10,425 nt of DNA, taken from Chloroflexota bacterium. Its GTDB lineage: Bacteria; Chloroflexota; Anaerolineae; B4-G1; SLSP01. The notes under the pieces are model-generated. The model was not told the origin of the DNA. It saw only the letters and a program-made list of their open reading frames with translations, and ran no database searches. Both the position numbers and the translations under genes were made by a program. The stretch covers positions 7,294 to 17,718 of the forward strand of contig JAKJAE010000004.1 in the NCBI GenBank assembly GCA_022707665.1. The letters run 5' to 3'. Below, piece after piece: positions 1-6,786 of the stretch; within the stretch, counting starts at the first letter, position 1; each line of letters begins with the position of its first letter.

Positions 1-807
1 TTCCCCTGGCTTTGCCTCGGTTTCCCCGCTGACGTTGATCCGGTTCCCCGGCCCTTGAATGCTGTATTCGTAGTTGAAGTTGGTCTCGAGGTCATCAGGC
101 CAGTGCAGGTTCACGACACGACCCCGGTAGCTGACAACCTCCGCAACGGCCGCCTGCTCGAAAACACGCTCCAGCATCATGTGGCGCACGGTGCGCTCTG
201 TCGCCGAGGGAACCTTGACCGTAACATCCTCGGGATCGAACGCACCCTCCACCGCAAGGGCCATGACGTAGGGACACTCCCGTGCAGCGACCTCCTCAAA
301 GCGCACCAGGATCTCATTGTCATCCGCCTGCAAAGAGGCCTGGAAGGCAACGCTCTTGGGATCCTGGTGATGAAAGTGCTCGTGACGATGGACGTGCTCA
401 CCGTTAACCCACACATCAGCCGGCCCATTGGTCGTCAGAACGAACGTGACATCCGCGGGATCGAACAGGTTTAGGCGTGTATAGGCCCAGGCTCTCAAGT
501 ATGTCCACTCGTGTCGGAACGTCGACAAATCCACGAAGTGATCGTCCAGACAGCGTACATACGACCACCGGAGCTGCTCGTCGCCATGCATAGCCACACC
601 GCGATCGACGGGCTCCCCCGTCAGTTCTGGGCCAGCACCTGCCTGTTCCCGCGCGCGTTGTGCCTGGCGAGCGATGTGCAGTTTCTGTTCCGGTTCGCCG
701 AGGTTGCCATCGGGGAGAACCGTGACCGGGGTCTCCAAAGGCCCGGCCACAAGCCAGTTGTGGATATATCCGTCGCGAAGCTCATACTCAAGGAATGGCG
801 TTGTCAT
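1..807 (-). CDS. Partial protein with carbohydrate-binding-like beta-sandwich (N-terminal 269 residues; 3' end outside window)
   Basis: The reading frame is open from the ATG at 807 to the window edge, so the C-terminus is missing. The enzyme or role is not recognised. Residues 124-190 look like a galactose-binding-type jelly roll: TTNGPADVWVNGEHVHRHEH (124-143), then a strand ending NEILVRFEEVAARECPYVMAL. This pattern is seen in accessory domains of glycoside hydrolases. The start (FLEYELRDGYIHNWLVAGPL) has the 'hNWLVaGP' style common before such domains. There is no signal peptide, so it is probably cytoplasmic. A histidine cluster lies at 138-148. The frame stays open upstream to the stop codon at 955-957, so the start is not forced. 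ATG 807 is chosen because it lies downstream of a promoter at 888-915 and begins the conserved-looking region, but the nearest Shine-Dalgarno (AGGAG) is about 15 nt away, which is long. Coding is certain; the family is inferred. Confidence 0.8.
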   Translation of the reverse strand, partial: MTTPFLEYELRDGYIHNWLVAGPLETPVTVLPDGNLGEPEQKLHIARQAQRAREQAGAGPELTGEPVDRGVAMHGDEQLRWSYVRCLDDHFVDLSTFRHEWTYLRAWAYTRLNLFDPADVTFVLTTNGPADVWVNGEHVHRHEHFHHQDPKSVAFQASLQADDNEILVRFEEVAARECPYVMALAVEGAFDPEDVTVKVPSATERTVRHMMLERVFEQAAVAEVVSYRGRVVNLHWPDDLETNFNYEYSIQGPGNRINVSGETEAKPGE

Positions 808-887
808 AAAGATATGCTCTATCTCCTCAGGAATTACTGCCCGCCGGTGTGCAGGGGAGCAGGAACGGACATCGTGCAAACGGGCTG

Positions 888-915
888 ATTCTACCCCAAG
901 TGCCCGGCAGCGCAA
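888..915 (-). promoter_or_regulatory. Candidate sigma-70-type promoter for the beta-sandwich gene
   Basis: On the minus strand, TTGCGC (910-915) is followed after 16 nt by TAGAAT (888-893). That matches 4/6 and 5/6 of the consensus. Transcription would start near 881 and leave a leader of about 74 nt before the ATG at 807. It lies in the 147-bp gap downstream of the DUF362 gene. The -35 box falls inside the inverted repeat 900-942, so that structure may affect it. Not verified by expression data. Confidence 0.4.
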
Positions 916-954
916 TAGCGATCCGCAATCACGCGCGGGCACGCTGCGGGAATA

Positions 955-2181
955 CTACATTCCGATGACACAGGGTTTGAAGTCGCGCCGCACGTCAGCA
1001 ATGCTGGCGCCCAGGACCTCGATCTCCTCCAGCCGATTGGTGCCCAGGCCATGTGCCGCTGCGATAGCGATGTGGTTCTTACCGCGCACGAATGGCACGG
1101 TGAGACCTGGGGCCGTTGGGTCGAAACCCTGAGCAGCTGTAGCCACGGCATCGGTCGCCACAGGATCCTTGCCTGCGAAGAGCACCCCGGGTGCAATCGG
1201 CCCAAAGGTCTGGATCCACGGACCTTCGCCGCCCTCAGTTGTCATGACACCATCGATCAAGCCCAGATTGATTGGCCGGGTCCGGTTGAGGTCGACGATG
1301 ATCTCCGGGACCCGCTGGCCCGCAGTCTCATCCGAGGGCCCGTGGAAAGCCGTTCGGCTCGTGTCCCGTGCGCCTGAGCGGTAGAACTGCAAGGGAACCA
1401 GACCAAACAGGTTCTTGAGCGTGTGCGTCACTCCGGCGACCCAGTGGCACTTCATTTTCGCCACGGACATAAAGGCGTCAAACTCCTGAAGGAGCGGATT
1501 TAGGGTGAACTCCTCATACAGGGTTCCGCCGCCAGGGACCGCGACCTCAACAAAGTCATCGTAGGGATCAGGAGCATTCAGGTCAATCAGGGTCGCATTG
1601 ATGTCGCGCGCGATTTCCTCGTATCCCCACTGCGTGTATGAGCCCCACTGGTAGACCGCCTCAACGATATAGACTTCCTTTGCGCCAGCATCTCGTACCA
1701 GCGCTCCCAACGCCCGTACGACTTCAGGATGGGTCACAAAAGACTCCATAGGGGAGAAGCCGGCGGGACCGTTGTTGCCCAGCCCCCCTGTAAGGTTGGG
1801 CTTGATCCCCACCCGATCTCCGGGCCTGACGATATCGCCAATCCCGCCGAGGTCGTCCAGCATGTCCCGGACGGCATTGTAGATTGCGGTGCGATCGTAG
1901 TTTCGCGCCGTAGCGATGGCAACCTTGCTTGACAGGCCTGTCGGTGCCGACTGAGCCACGCCAACCGTGGGAGCCTCAGCCGCTCGAGTTGCTGTGGGGA
2001 CAAGCATTGGCGCGTCAGTCGGGGCGTCCTCAGCAGAGGGCCACGCCGCAGGCTCAGGCAAGCAGCCCGAGATCAGCAGCCCCCCGGCAGCACCGGCTGC
2101 CATCTCCAGGAAACGCCGCCGCGAGATCCGTCGTGCATCAGAGCGAGTCGTTGCTCGTTCACGTCCGTTGTGCATCGTCAT
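955..2181 (-). CDS. DUF362 domain protein, Tat-exported lipoprotein
   Basis: The protein has 408 residues. The start is ATG 2181, preceded by GGAGG with 6 nt spacing; a longer frame to 2256 has no comparable site. The N-terminus has a twin-arginine motif SRRRFLEM (20-27), an Ala/Gly-rich hydrophobic stretch and a lipobox LISGC with Cys40. It is therefore predicted to be exported folded and lipid-anchored. A low-complexity Pro/Ala/Thr linker (41-85) precedes the DUF362 domain (about 86-395). Typical blocks are VGIKPNLTGG (124-133), the KMKCHWVAGVTHTLKNLFG stretch (242-260), GLIDGVMTTEGGEGPW (307-322) and AGKDPVATDAVAT (336-348). Some DUF362 proteins carry a C-terminal ferredoxin-type Cys cluster; none is visible here. 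The biochemical function of the family is not established. The frame ends 147 bp before the next gene. Confidence 0.9.
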   Translation of the reverse strand: MTMHNGRERATTRSDARRISRRRFLEMAAGAAGGLLISGCLPEPAAWPSAEDAPTDAPMLVPTATRAAEAPTVGVAQSAPTGLSSKVAIATARNYDRTAIYNAVRDMLDDLGGIGDIVRPGDRVGIKPNLTGGLGNNGPAGFSPMESFVTHPEVVRALGALVRDAGAKEVYIVEAVYQWGSYTQWGYEEIARDINATLIDLNAPDPYDDFVEVAVPGGGTLYEEFTLNPLLQEFDAFMSVAKMKCHWVAGVTHTLKNLFGLVPLQFYRSGARDTSRTAFHGPSDETAGQRVPEIIVDLNRTRPINLGLIDGVMTTEGGEGPWIQTFGPIAPGVLFAGKDPVATDAVATAAQGFDPTAPGLTVPFVRGKNHIAIAAAHGLGTNRLEEIEVLGASIADVRRDFKPCVIGM

Positions 2182-2303
2182 GATTCTCCTCCCAAATGCC
2201 CCTCCACCCAAAACAGGCCAGGGCGCCGCACGCCGACGGCACCTCGTAACGGACAACCGCCCCTAGCTTACCGCAATCCGCGGGAATGGTAAGGGGCCCA
2301 CCC

Positions 2304-2317
2304 GAGAACGCGTTCTC
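2304..2317. repeat. Perfect 14-bp palindrome overlapping the GH5 stop codon
   Basis: GAGAACGCGTTCTC reads the same on both strands and covers part of the TGA stop (2316-2318) of the GH5 gene. As RNA it can fold as a 5-bp stem with a CGCG loop, but no T-run follows on the minus strand, so it is a poor intrinsic terminator. It could equally be a protein-binding palindrome. The 134-bp gap between the GH5 and DUF362 genes (2182-2315) holds no other structure or convincing promoter that I can see. Confidence 0.35.
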
Positions 2318-3461
2318 ACTCCGCGGGCATCAACGCATCCAGAAGCGGTACGCGCCACGCGCCGAGGGTTCGGTCGTACACGCCAAAACCAGCGCCGAAT
2401 TCCCAATAGGCCCATGGGATGCCGCGTGCCTCGGCCACTTCACGCACGGTTGCCGTCCAACGAGCTCGCGAATCCATATCAGCCGTGCTGTAGGCGCCAA
2501 ACTCACCCAACCACAGGGGGATACCGCGCTGGTGGCTCCAGGACAGCGCCTCATCGAAGGCGCGCGCAATCTGCTCAGGGCTTGCCGGATTGTCGGCGCC
2601 ACGGTTCTGGTTATAGCGCAGAAACCACGTTCGCACCCACTCCACCTTCTTGGCATCAGGCACCGGCTCAACCTTCTCCTGCGGCGGACCGGGCCACGTC
2701 AGACCCAAAGTGCCGACCTCGGGGCCGCCCCATTCTGCGCCCTGATGAGTGAAGAGGTAAGGCTCGTAGTAGTGAAAAGTGGCGATCACGTTCATCTCGC
2801 CCTCAGGAATAGCCAAGGTCTTCAGCCCGGCGATGCTGTTCCAGCCACCACCACCAACGATCAACGTGTGCGCCTGATCGATCTGGCGCAGGGCCGTGAC
2901 GGTTCTCGACAGCAGCGCATTCCACTTGCCAGCATCCAGCATGTCGTGGGGTTCGTTCAGGGGCTCAAAGTAGACCCTGTCAGGCCGGTCTCGATAGCGG
3001 CGCGCGATCTGTTCCCAGATGGCGACGAAACGGCCGGCATGTTCGTCGGGCGACACGAAGATCTCGTCGTAGTGGTGCATGTTGATGACAACGTTGAGAT
3101 CCTGAGCGAGCGACTGATCGATCACCCAATCTACCCTTTCAAAGAAACCAGGTTCGACAGTGTAGGGAGGCTGTGTCTCGGCATGGGCCGACCAACGGAT
3201 CGGAACGCGCACCGTATCGAAGCCTGCGTCGCTGATCAACTCGAAAAAAGGCGCCTCGATCACCATACCCCACTCGCCCTCTGCAGGGGCCTCGAGCGCG
3301 TTACCGAGGTTGACGCCTCGTCCGAGCCGCTGTGCCCGAGCCTCGGCAAGGGTGCCGACCTCTGTTGGCAATGCCGTGGGTACCGGAGGCGGCTCATCCT
3401 CGCCTATGACGCGGCATCCAAGCAGACTTAACACCAGCATCAGTACCGCAAGCTTACGCAT
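2316..3461 (-). CDS. Glycoside hydrolase family 5 (cellulase-type) lipoprotein
   Basis: The protein has 381 residues and is predicted to be a retaining beta-glycosidase of the GH5 (beta/alpha)8-barrel family, probably an endo-beta-1,4-glucanase or a related enzyme. A signal peptide runs from residue 1 to 15 with lipobox SLLGC (Cys16), then a Pro-rich linker to about 45. Family marks in order are GVNLGNALEAP (49-59), TVRVPIRW (83-90), NMHHYDE (127-133), EPLNEP with acid/base Glu170, HYYEP (230-234) and LWLGEFG with nucleophile Glu320. All catalytic positions are present. ATG 3461 is preferred over 3485 because GGAGG lies 4 nt before it and the signal peptide begins there. It lies 39 bp downstream of a GNAT relic and in line with a transporter gene, which suggests extracellular glycan cutting and sugar uptake. 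Exact substrate cannot be read from the sequence. Confidence 0.93.
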   Translation of the reverse strand: MRKLAVLMLVLSLLGCRVIGEDEPPPVPTALPTEVGTLAEARAQRLGRGVNLGNALEAPAEGEWGMVIEAPFFELISDAGFDTVRVPIRWSAHAETQPPYTVEPGFFERVDWVIDQSLAQDLNVVINMHHYDEIFVSPDEHAGRFVAIWEQIARRYRDRPDRVYFEPLNEPHDMLDAGKWNALLSRTVTALRQIDQAHTLIVGGGGWNSIAGLKTLAIPEGEMNVIATFHYYEPYLFTHQGAEWGGPEVGTLGLTWPGPPQEKVEPVPDAKKVEWVRTWFLRYNQNRGADNPASPEQIARAFDEALSWSHQRGIPLWLGEFGAYSTADMDSRARWTATVREVAEARGIPWAYWEFGAGFGVYDRTLGAWRVPLLDALMPAE

Positions 3462-3500
3462 CTGACCTCCAGGGATTCCGTGCATGGACGTAGCGAATCG

Positions 3501-3864
3501 TCATGACGACTCACAGACGCTCAGGGTCGGCGTGGATAGGTCCACCCCCTCGCGCAGCACGAGCTCAAACGCCGTCTTCTGCCAGAGAATGTGCATGCCA
3601 GCCCTCTCATAGAGCCGCGTCGCTCCGGTAAGGCTCTCGGCATCGACGTCAAGCGTGACCCTTGCTTTGCCGCGTCGGAGGAACTCGCCGAAGGCGAGTT
3701 GTAGCATTGCCAGGCCAAGGCCACGGCGACGCCACCCGCGTTGCACACCTAGGGATCGAACATACTGCACAAGCATTCATCAGATCGATCACCGCTTGAG
3801 CGTCGTCAAGCGTTCCCGCACGAACGGTATAGCGTTCAGGCAGTCCCCCCTTCATAGGCTCCAC
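3501..3864 (-). pseudogene. GNAT acetyltransferase relic (frameshift plus internal deletion)
   Basis: Two pieces of a GNAT N-acetyltransferase lie in different frames. The first (3864 down to about 3780; start GTG 3864 or ATG 3855) reads YTVRAGTLDDAQAVIDLMNA, the usual beta1-alpha1 opening of a GNAT domain. The second (about 3776 down to 3501) reads YVRSLGVQRGWRRRGLGLAM, the acetyl-CoA binding motif A with R-x-x-G-x-G, followed by AESLTGATRLYERAGM and a short C-terminus. Everything between alpha1 and motif A is absent: at least 50-60 residues for a one-domain enzyme, more if it was a two-domain form. The pieces shift frame by one base around 3765-3785. The first frame runs on as Arg/Pro-rich nonsense. 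It sits between the transporter (21 bp) and GH5 (39 bp). A short 91-residue protein from the second frame is possible but would lack most of the fold. Confidence 0.75.
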
Positions 3865-3885
3865 CCCAGCAGTCCAGAACCCCTA

Positions 3886-5310
3886 TCACGCCGGCGACGC
3901 GGCAACCGATCCATGCGGCTCCCGCACACCGACCAGGGCCAGGATTGCCAACAGAAACATCACGCCGTAGATGGCAAACAGCAGCACATAGCCGTGTGCA
4001 TCGGCGATAGGTCCCCCGATATAGGCCCCGACAGCTCCTGCGCCGGCACCGGCGAGGTTCGAGAGACCAAGGAAACGCCCGGCCTGGTTCTGTGGCACAA
4101 TCTCAGTGCCCAGGGCCCAGCTCGCGGAATAGAAGATCCCCATGGCCGCGCCGATCAGTGCGCCCCCGATGTAGAGCGTGACCATCGACGGTATGAGAAG
4201 GATCACAGCCGTGCCCACCATAGCCACAACGCTGCTCAGGGCTACCAACAGCCGCTTCCCCAGCCGGTCGGACAGCCACCCACTGGGCAACGCCGTTACG
4301 ATGATCGCGATACCCACAGCCATCATCACCCGAGCGGCGGGGCCAGCCGCACGCTCACCAGCCAGCTCGGGATAGCGCTCCTGCAAGAAGTAGAGCATAA
4401 ACCCGGCAAAGTTGGTCGCCGCAACCAAAAAGAACAGCCGGTTGACCACCCACCAGGTGAAGGAATGATGGCTCTGAGCATCCGCCCCCAACCCAACCCG
4501 CAGACTGGCCCAGACTCCGATGAGAACGGCGAAGGCCATCGCCAGAGCCCCGATTGCCGCAATCAGGCCGGCGTCGGTGAGACCCGGACGGATCAGCAAC
4601 CGTGCCAGGGCGCCCGTCCCCAGGATGACCAGCGTGAAAACGGCCGTCATCAGGGCCAGTCGGATCAGGGGCTGCCAGTCGAGAGGGGCGGACGGTCCCT
4701 CCAGACGACATTCCGGGACGGCCATGGTCACAGCAGCACAGACAAGAATGGCACCGAGTGTTGCGATGAGAGCGCCCCAGAGGTTGCCTGCAGCAACCAT
4801 ATTGCCGATAACGAACGAAGTGAAGACCAGCGGTAGGGGCAACTCGAGCAGCGCCTTGAAACCGGAGTAGCGACCCCGTTGGTCCAACGGCACCAGGTCC
4901 GGAATGAGTCCCTGGGTGGCCGCATGGGCGGCATTTGACGCGATCATCGACAGAATGACCACGCCGAAAAAGACCCAGTACCCCGTCAGCCCCTCCAGTC
5001 CTGCGATTGCGCCGATCAGCACGAAGGCAATGACCTCGCCCAGCGCGCCACCGAGGATGAAGGGCCGTCGGCGTCCCCAGCGTGACGTGCTGCGGTCCGA
5101 GAGCAGCCCCATCAGGGCTTGCATCAGCAGGGCGACCATCAGAGTCCAAAGGCGGATCCGGCCTACGTAGGTTCCCTTGAGCGCCTCACCTACGAACCGC
5201 TGCACTAGCAGAGGTACGATCAGCGGCGTCAACACCTGTGAGCGCGCTGTCAGGGCAAACCAGTAGGCATTGATGGTCATCGTGTCATACCAGCGCAGTG
5301 GTCGGTTCAA
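3886..5310 (-). CDS. Major facilitator superfamily transporter, sugar-transporter-like
   Basis: The protein has 474 residues, mostly hydrophobic, consistent with 12 membrane helices. The loop after helix 2 reads SDRSTSRWGRRRPFI (71-85), close to the DRxxxRWGRRRPF signature of GPH/sucrose-type (SLC45-like) transporters. A second-half counterpart is GWLSDRLGKRLLVA. The stretch GLIPDLVPLDQRGRYSGFKA (134-153) is also typical of that group. Likely role is proton- or cation-coupled uptake of a small solute, perhaps a sugar or glycoside; substrate is not shown. The start is TTG 5310, supported by AAGGAGG at 5318-5324 with 7 nt spacing. It heads a possible minus-strand transcript with the GNAT relic and the GH5 lipoprotein. 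A possible operator lies upstream at 5371-5390. Confidence 0.92.
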   Translation of the reverse strand: MNRPLRWYDTMTINAYWFALTARSQVLTPLIVPLLVQRFVGEALKGTYVGRIRLWTLMVALLMQALMGLLSDRSTSRWGRRRPFILGGALGEVIAFVLIGAIAGLEGLTGYWVFFGVVILSMIASNAAHAATQGLIPDLVPLDQRGRYSGFKALLELPLPLVFTSFVIGNMVAAGNLWGALIATLGAILVCAAVTMAVPECRLEGPSAPLDWQPLIRLALMTAVFTLVILGTGALARLLIRPGLTDAGLIAAIGALAMAFAVLIGVWASLRVGLGADAQSHHSFTWWVVNRLFFLVAATNFAGFMLYFLQERYPELAGERAAGPAARVMMAVGIAIIVTALPSGWLSDRLGKRLLVALSSVVAMVGTAVILLIPSMVTLYIGGALIGAAMGIFYSASWALGTEIVPQNQAGRFLGLSNLAGAGAGAVGAYIGGPIADAHGYVLLFAIYGVMFLLAILALVGVREPHGSVAASPA

Positions 5311-5370
5311 CGAACGGCCTCCTTCATCCTCTTATACCGGTACACGAGTGGTCAGTTAGGTTGGTTCGTA

Positions 5371-5390
5371 ATAGCCGATTCATCGGTTAT
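5371..5390. promoter_or_regulatory. 20-bp inverted repeat, candidate operator
   Basis: ATAGCCGATTCATCGGTTAT consists of two 9-bp half sites (ATAGCCGAT / ATCGGTTAT) that match at 8 of 9 positions around a 2-bp centre. It lies about 60 bp upstream of the transporter start, in the divergent region between the transporter and acyltransferase genes. Size and symmetry fit a dimeric helix-turn-helix repressor. No regulator gene is in the window and only one copy is seen, so this is an inference. Confidence 0.35.
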
Positions 5391-5497
5391 GCCACCGGCT
5401 GCCGAGGGCGCCGGACCGACTGAAGCCGCACCTACAGACCCCAAACATCAGCTTTACTGAGCATGAGGCGCGGGCGGTCAGGGAGTTCCGCTGCGGA

Positions 5498-5525
5498 TTG
5501 ACCCCCGCCGGGGTTGTGCTAGCGT
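5498..5525 (+). promoter_or_regulatory. Candidate sigma-70-type promoter for the acyltransferase gene
   Basis: TTGACC (5498-5503) is followed after 16 nt by TAGCGT (5520-5525), with TGTGC directly before the -10 box as an extended element. Transcription would start near 5532, giving a leader of about 66 nt to the ATG at 5598. The spacer contains a GC-rich CCCCGCCGGGG stretch. The rest of the 287-bp divergent region (5311-5597) holds the inverted repeat at 5371-5390 and nothing else I can support. Confidence 0.5.
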
Positions 5526-5597
5526 GAACACCACGACAGCAGCTTGGCATGACAACATCATAGCACGGGACAGGTGCGGCTCAAACGGAGGTTTCCT

Positions 5598-6716
5598 ATG
5601 GATGAGGGGGAGGCTGCGCTCGCGTATCCCAGGCGCCGTTTGTCCCGGGGGCTGCTCCGTGGTGTCGGTCGAATGCTGGTCCCACTGCTCACAAGAACCC
5701 AGATCACGGGTATGGAGCACTTTCCAGCAAGTGGCCCCCTGATCATCGTGGGGAATCACATCGCCACGATGGAGGTCGTGCTGATGGTGGTCTATGCGCC
5801 GTGGCAGCTAGAGATGCTCGGTGCCGGCGATATTGCCGCGCCGCCGCCTATGGACGCTATCTCGCGCCTCTACGGCTTCATCCCCGTCAACCGTGGGAAC
5901 CTGGATCGCGCAGCCCTGACGAAGGCCCTGAGCGTCTTGCAGCAAGGTGGGATTCTTGGGCTCTTTCCCGAGGGCGGGATCTGGGACCCCGGCGCGATGG
6001 AGGCGAAGCGTGGCGTAGCCTGGCTCAGCTATCAGTCCAGGGCCCCCATTCTGCCGATCGGGTTCGGCAGCCCTGATGGCGCCCTCAGGGACACACTCCG
6101 GCTAAAGCGGCCGGCACTGTCAATGACGGTGGGAAAGCTGATACCACCCGTCGACCTTCCGAAGGGCAGCCCGCGGCACGAGGCGTTACAGCGTGCGGCA
6201 GTTGACATTCTGGATGCTGTCGACCGACTGATTCCGGAGCCATTCCGGCAACAGAGGATGGCGATTGCTGACGAACGTTTTGAGCTCGGGCTGAGGGTGC
6301 TGGACGGCGCCGGCCAACCACTGACGATTCCGCCATCCCTCGCCATCGTCCATTCGGACGGGCTGTGCAAGGTCTTCTACCGCCCGGCCATCTTACGGAT
6401 CTTTGCCAAGGATCTGCATTTGCCAGTGGCTGCCCTACAGCATCTTGACCAGGATCCTTCGCCGGAGGCCCTCGTCTCTGCACTGAGCCCCGTCCTGCAG
6501 TACATCACGGACCAAAACCCTGGATTCTTCCCCTACCGTTTCGGAACGGCGAGCGGCCTATCGATGGAGGCAGGGCTCCGCGAACTCCACGCGCTGGCGC
6601 TGTGGGCGCGCGACGCCGGCCACCGTTTGCAGATCCGGCCCACCCGACGATACCGCCGCGAAGGTCAGGAAGAGGAGATCGTGGAGCTGATGCCGGAGAA
6701 GGCGCACGTTTGGTAA
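5598..6716 (+). CDS. PlsC-type lysophospholipid/glycerol-3-phosphate acyltransferase with extra C-terminal region
   Basis: The protein has 372 residues. ATG 5598 is preceded by GGAGG (5587-5591) with 6 nt spacing; a GTG 24 bases earlier lies in front of this site and is rejected. Residues 30-215 form a PlsC/LPLAT domain that moves an acyl chain onto a glycerol phosphate or similar acceptor at the membrane. Motif I is NHIATME (53-59): the catalytic His54 is present, but the usual Asp of H-X4-D is Glu59. Motif II is GFIPVNRG (93-100), motif III is FPEGG (123-127), and APILPIGF (149-156) is the last block. There is no classic 1-acylglycerol-phosphate annotation certainty: the acceptor is unknown. 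Residues 218-372 are not part of the core domain and I do not recognise them; they contain alternating alpha/beta-like stretches. The gene is monocistronic as far as seen. Confidence 0.88.
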   Translation: MDEGEAALAYPRRRLSRGLLRGVGRMLVPLLTRTQITGMEHFPASGPLIIVGNHIATMEVVLMVVYAPWQLEMLGAGDIAAPPPMDAISRLYGFIPVNRGNLDRAALTKALSVLQQGGILGLFPEGGIWDPGAMEAKRGVAWLSYQSRAPILPIGFGSPDGALRDTLRLKRPALSMTVGKLIPPVDLPKGSPRHEALQRAAVDILDAVDRLIPEPFRQQRMAIADERFELGLRVLDGAGQPLTIPPSLAIVHSDGLCKVFYRPAILRIFAKDLHLPVAALQHLDQDPSPEALVSALSPVLQYITDQNPGFFPYRFGTASGLSMEAGLRELHALALWARDAGHRLQIRPTRRYRREGQEEEIVELMPEKAHVW

Positions 6717-6756
6717 AGCAAGGTCTGGTAAAGCGGGGTCTGGTGAAGCACGGGGC
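6711..6756 (+). repeat. Tandem 15-bp repeat spanning the acyltransferase stop codon
   Basis: Three imperfect copies start at 6711, 6726 and 6741 (TGGTAAAGCAAGGTC, TGGTAAAGCGGGGTC, TGGTGAAGCACGGGG), with a trace of a fourth at 6757 after a one-base slip. The first copy contains the final Trp codon and stop of the acyltransferase gene. Because the unit is a multiple of three, copies two and three carry in-frame TGG-TAA and TGG-TGA. Origin by replication slippage is likely; a function is not evident. Confidence 0.7.
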
Positions 6757-6772
6757 TGGTGATAGCCATTCG

Positions 6773-6786
6773 ATCCTGATCAGGAT
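6773..6786. repeat. Perfect 14-bp palindrome in the acyltransferase-pentapeptide gap
   Basis: ATCCTGATCAGGAT is fully symmetric with no spacer. Its core CCTGATCAG recurs at 6921-6929, just before the Shine-Dalgarno of the pentapeptide-repeat gene. This pairing could mark a regulator-binding site, or be chance. The 226-bp gap (6717-6942) otherwise holds the 15-bp tandem repeat and a 14-codon mini-ORF; no promoter with both boxes is clear. Confidence 0.3.

Noticed and set aside
55..888. Two plus-strand frames (55-474 and 511-888)
   Set aside because: The minus frame 1-807 is open throughout and has a clear beta-sandwich pattern; these are its shadows.
2286..3431. Plus-strand frame of 381 codons
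   Set aside because: It lies opposite the GH5 gene, which has all catalytic motifs. High GC gives long shadow frames.
3655..4836. Plus-strand frame of 393 codons
   Set aside because: Shadow of the transporter gene; its product is rich in Arg, Gln, His and Pro with no family features.
5331..5336. TATAAG on the minus strand as a -10 box for the transporter gene
   Set aside because: Transcription would start inside the Shine-Dalgarno at 5318-5324 and no good -35 box is present.
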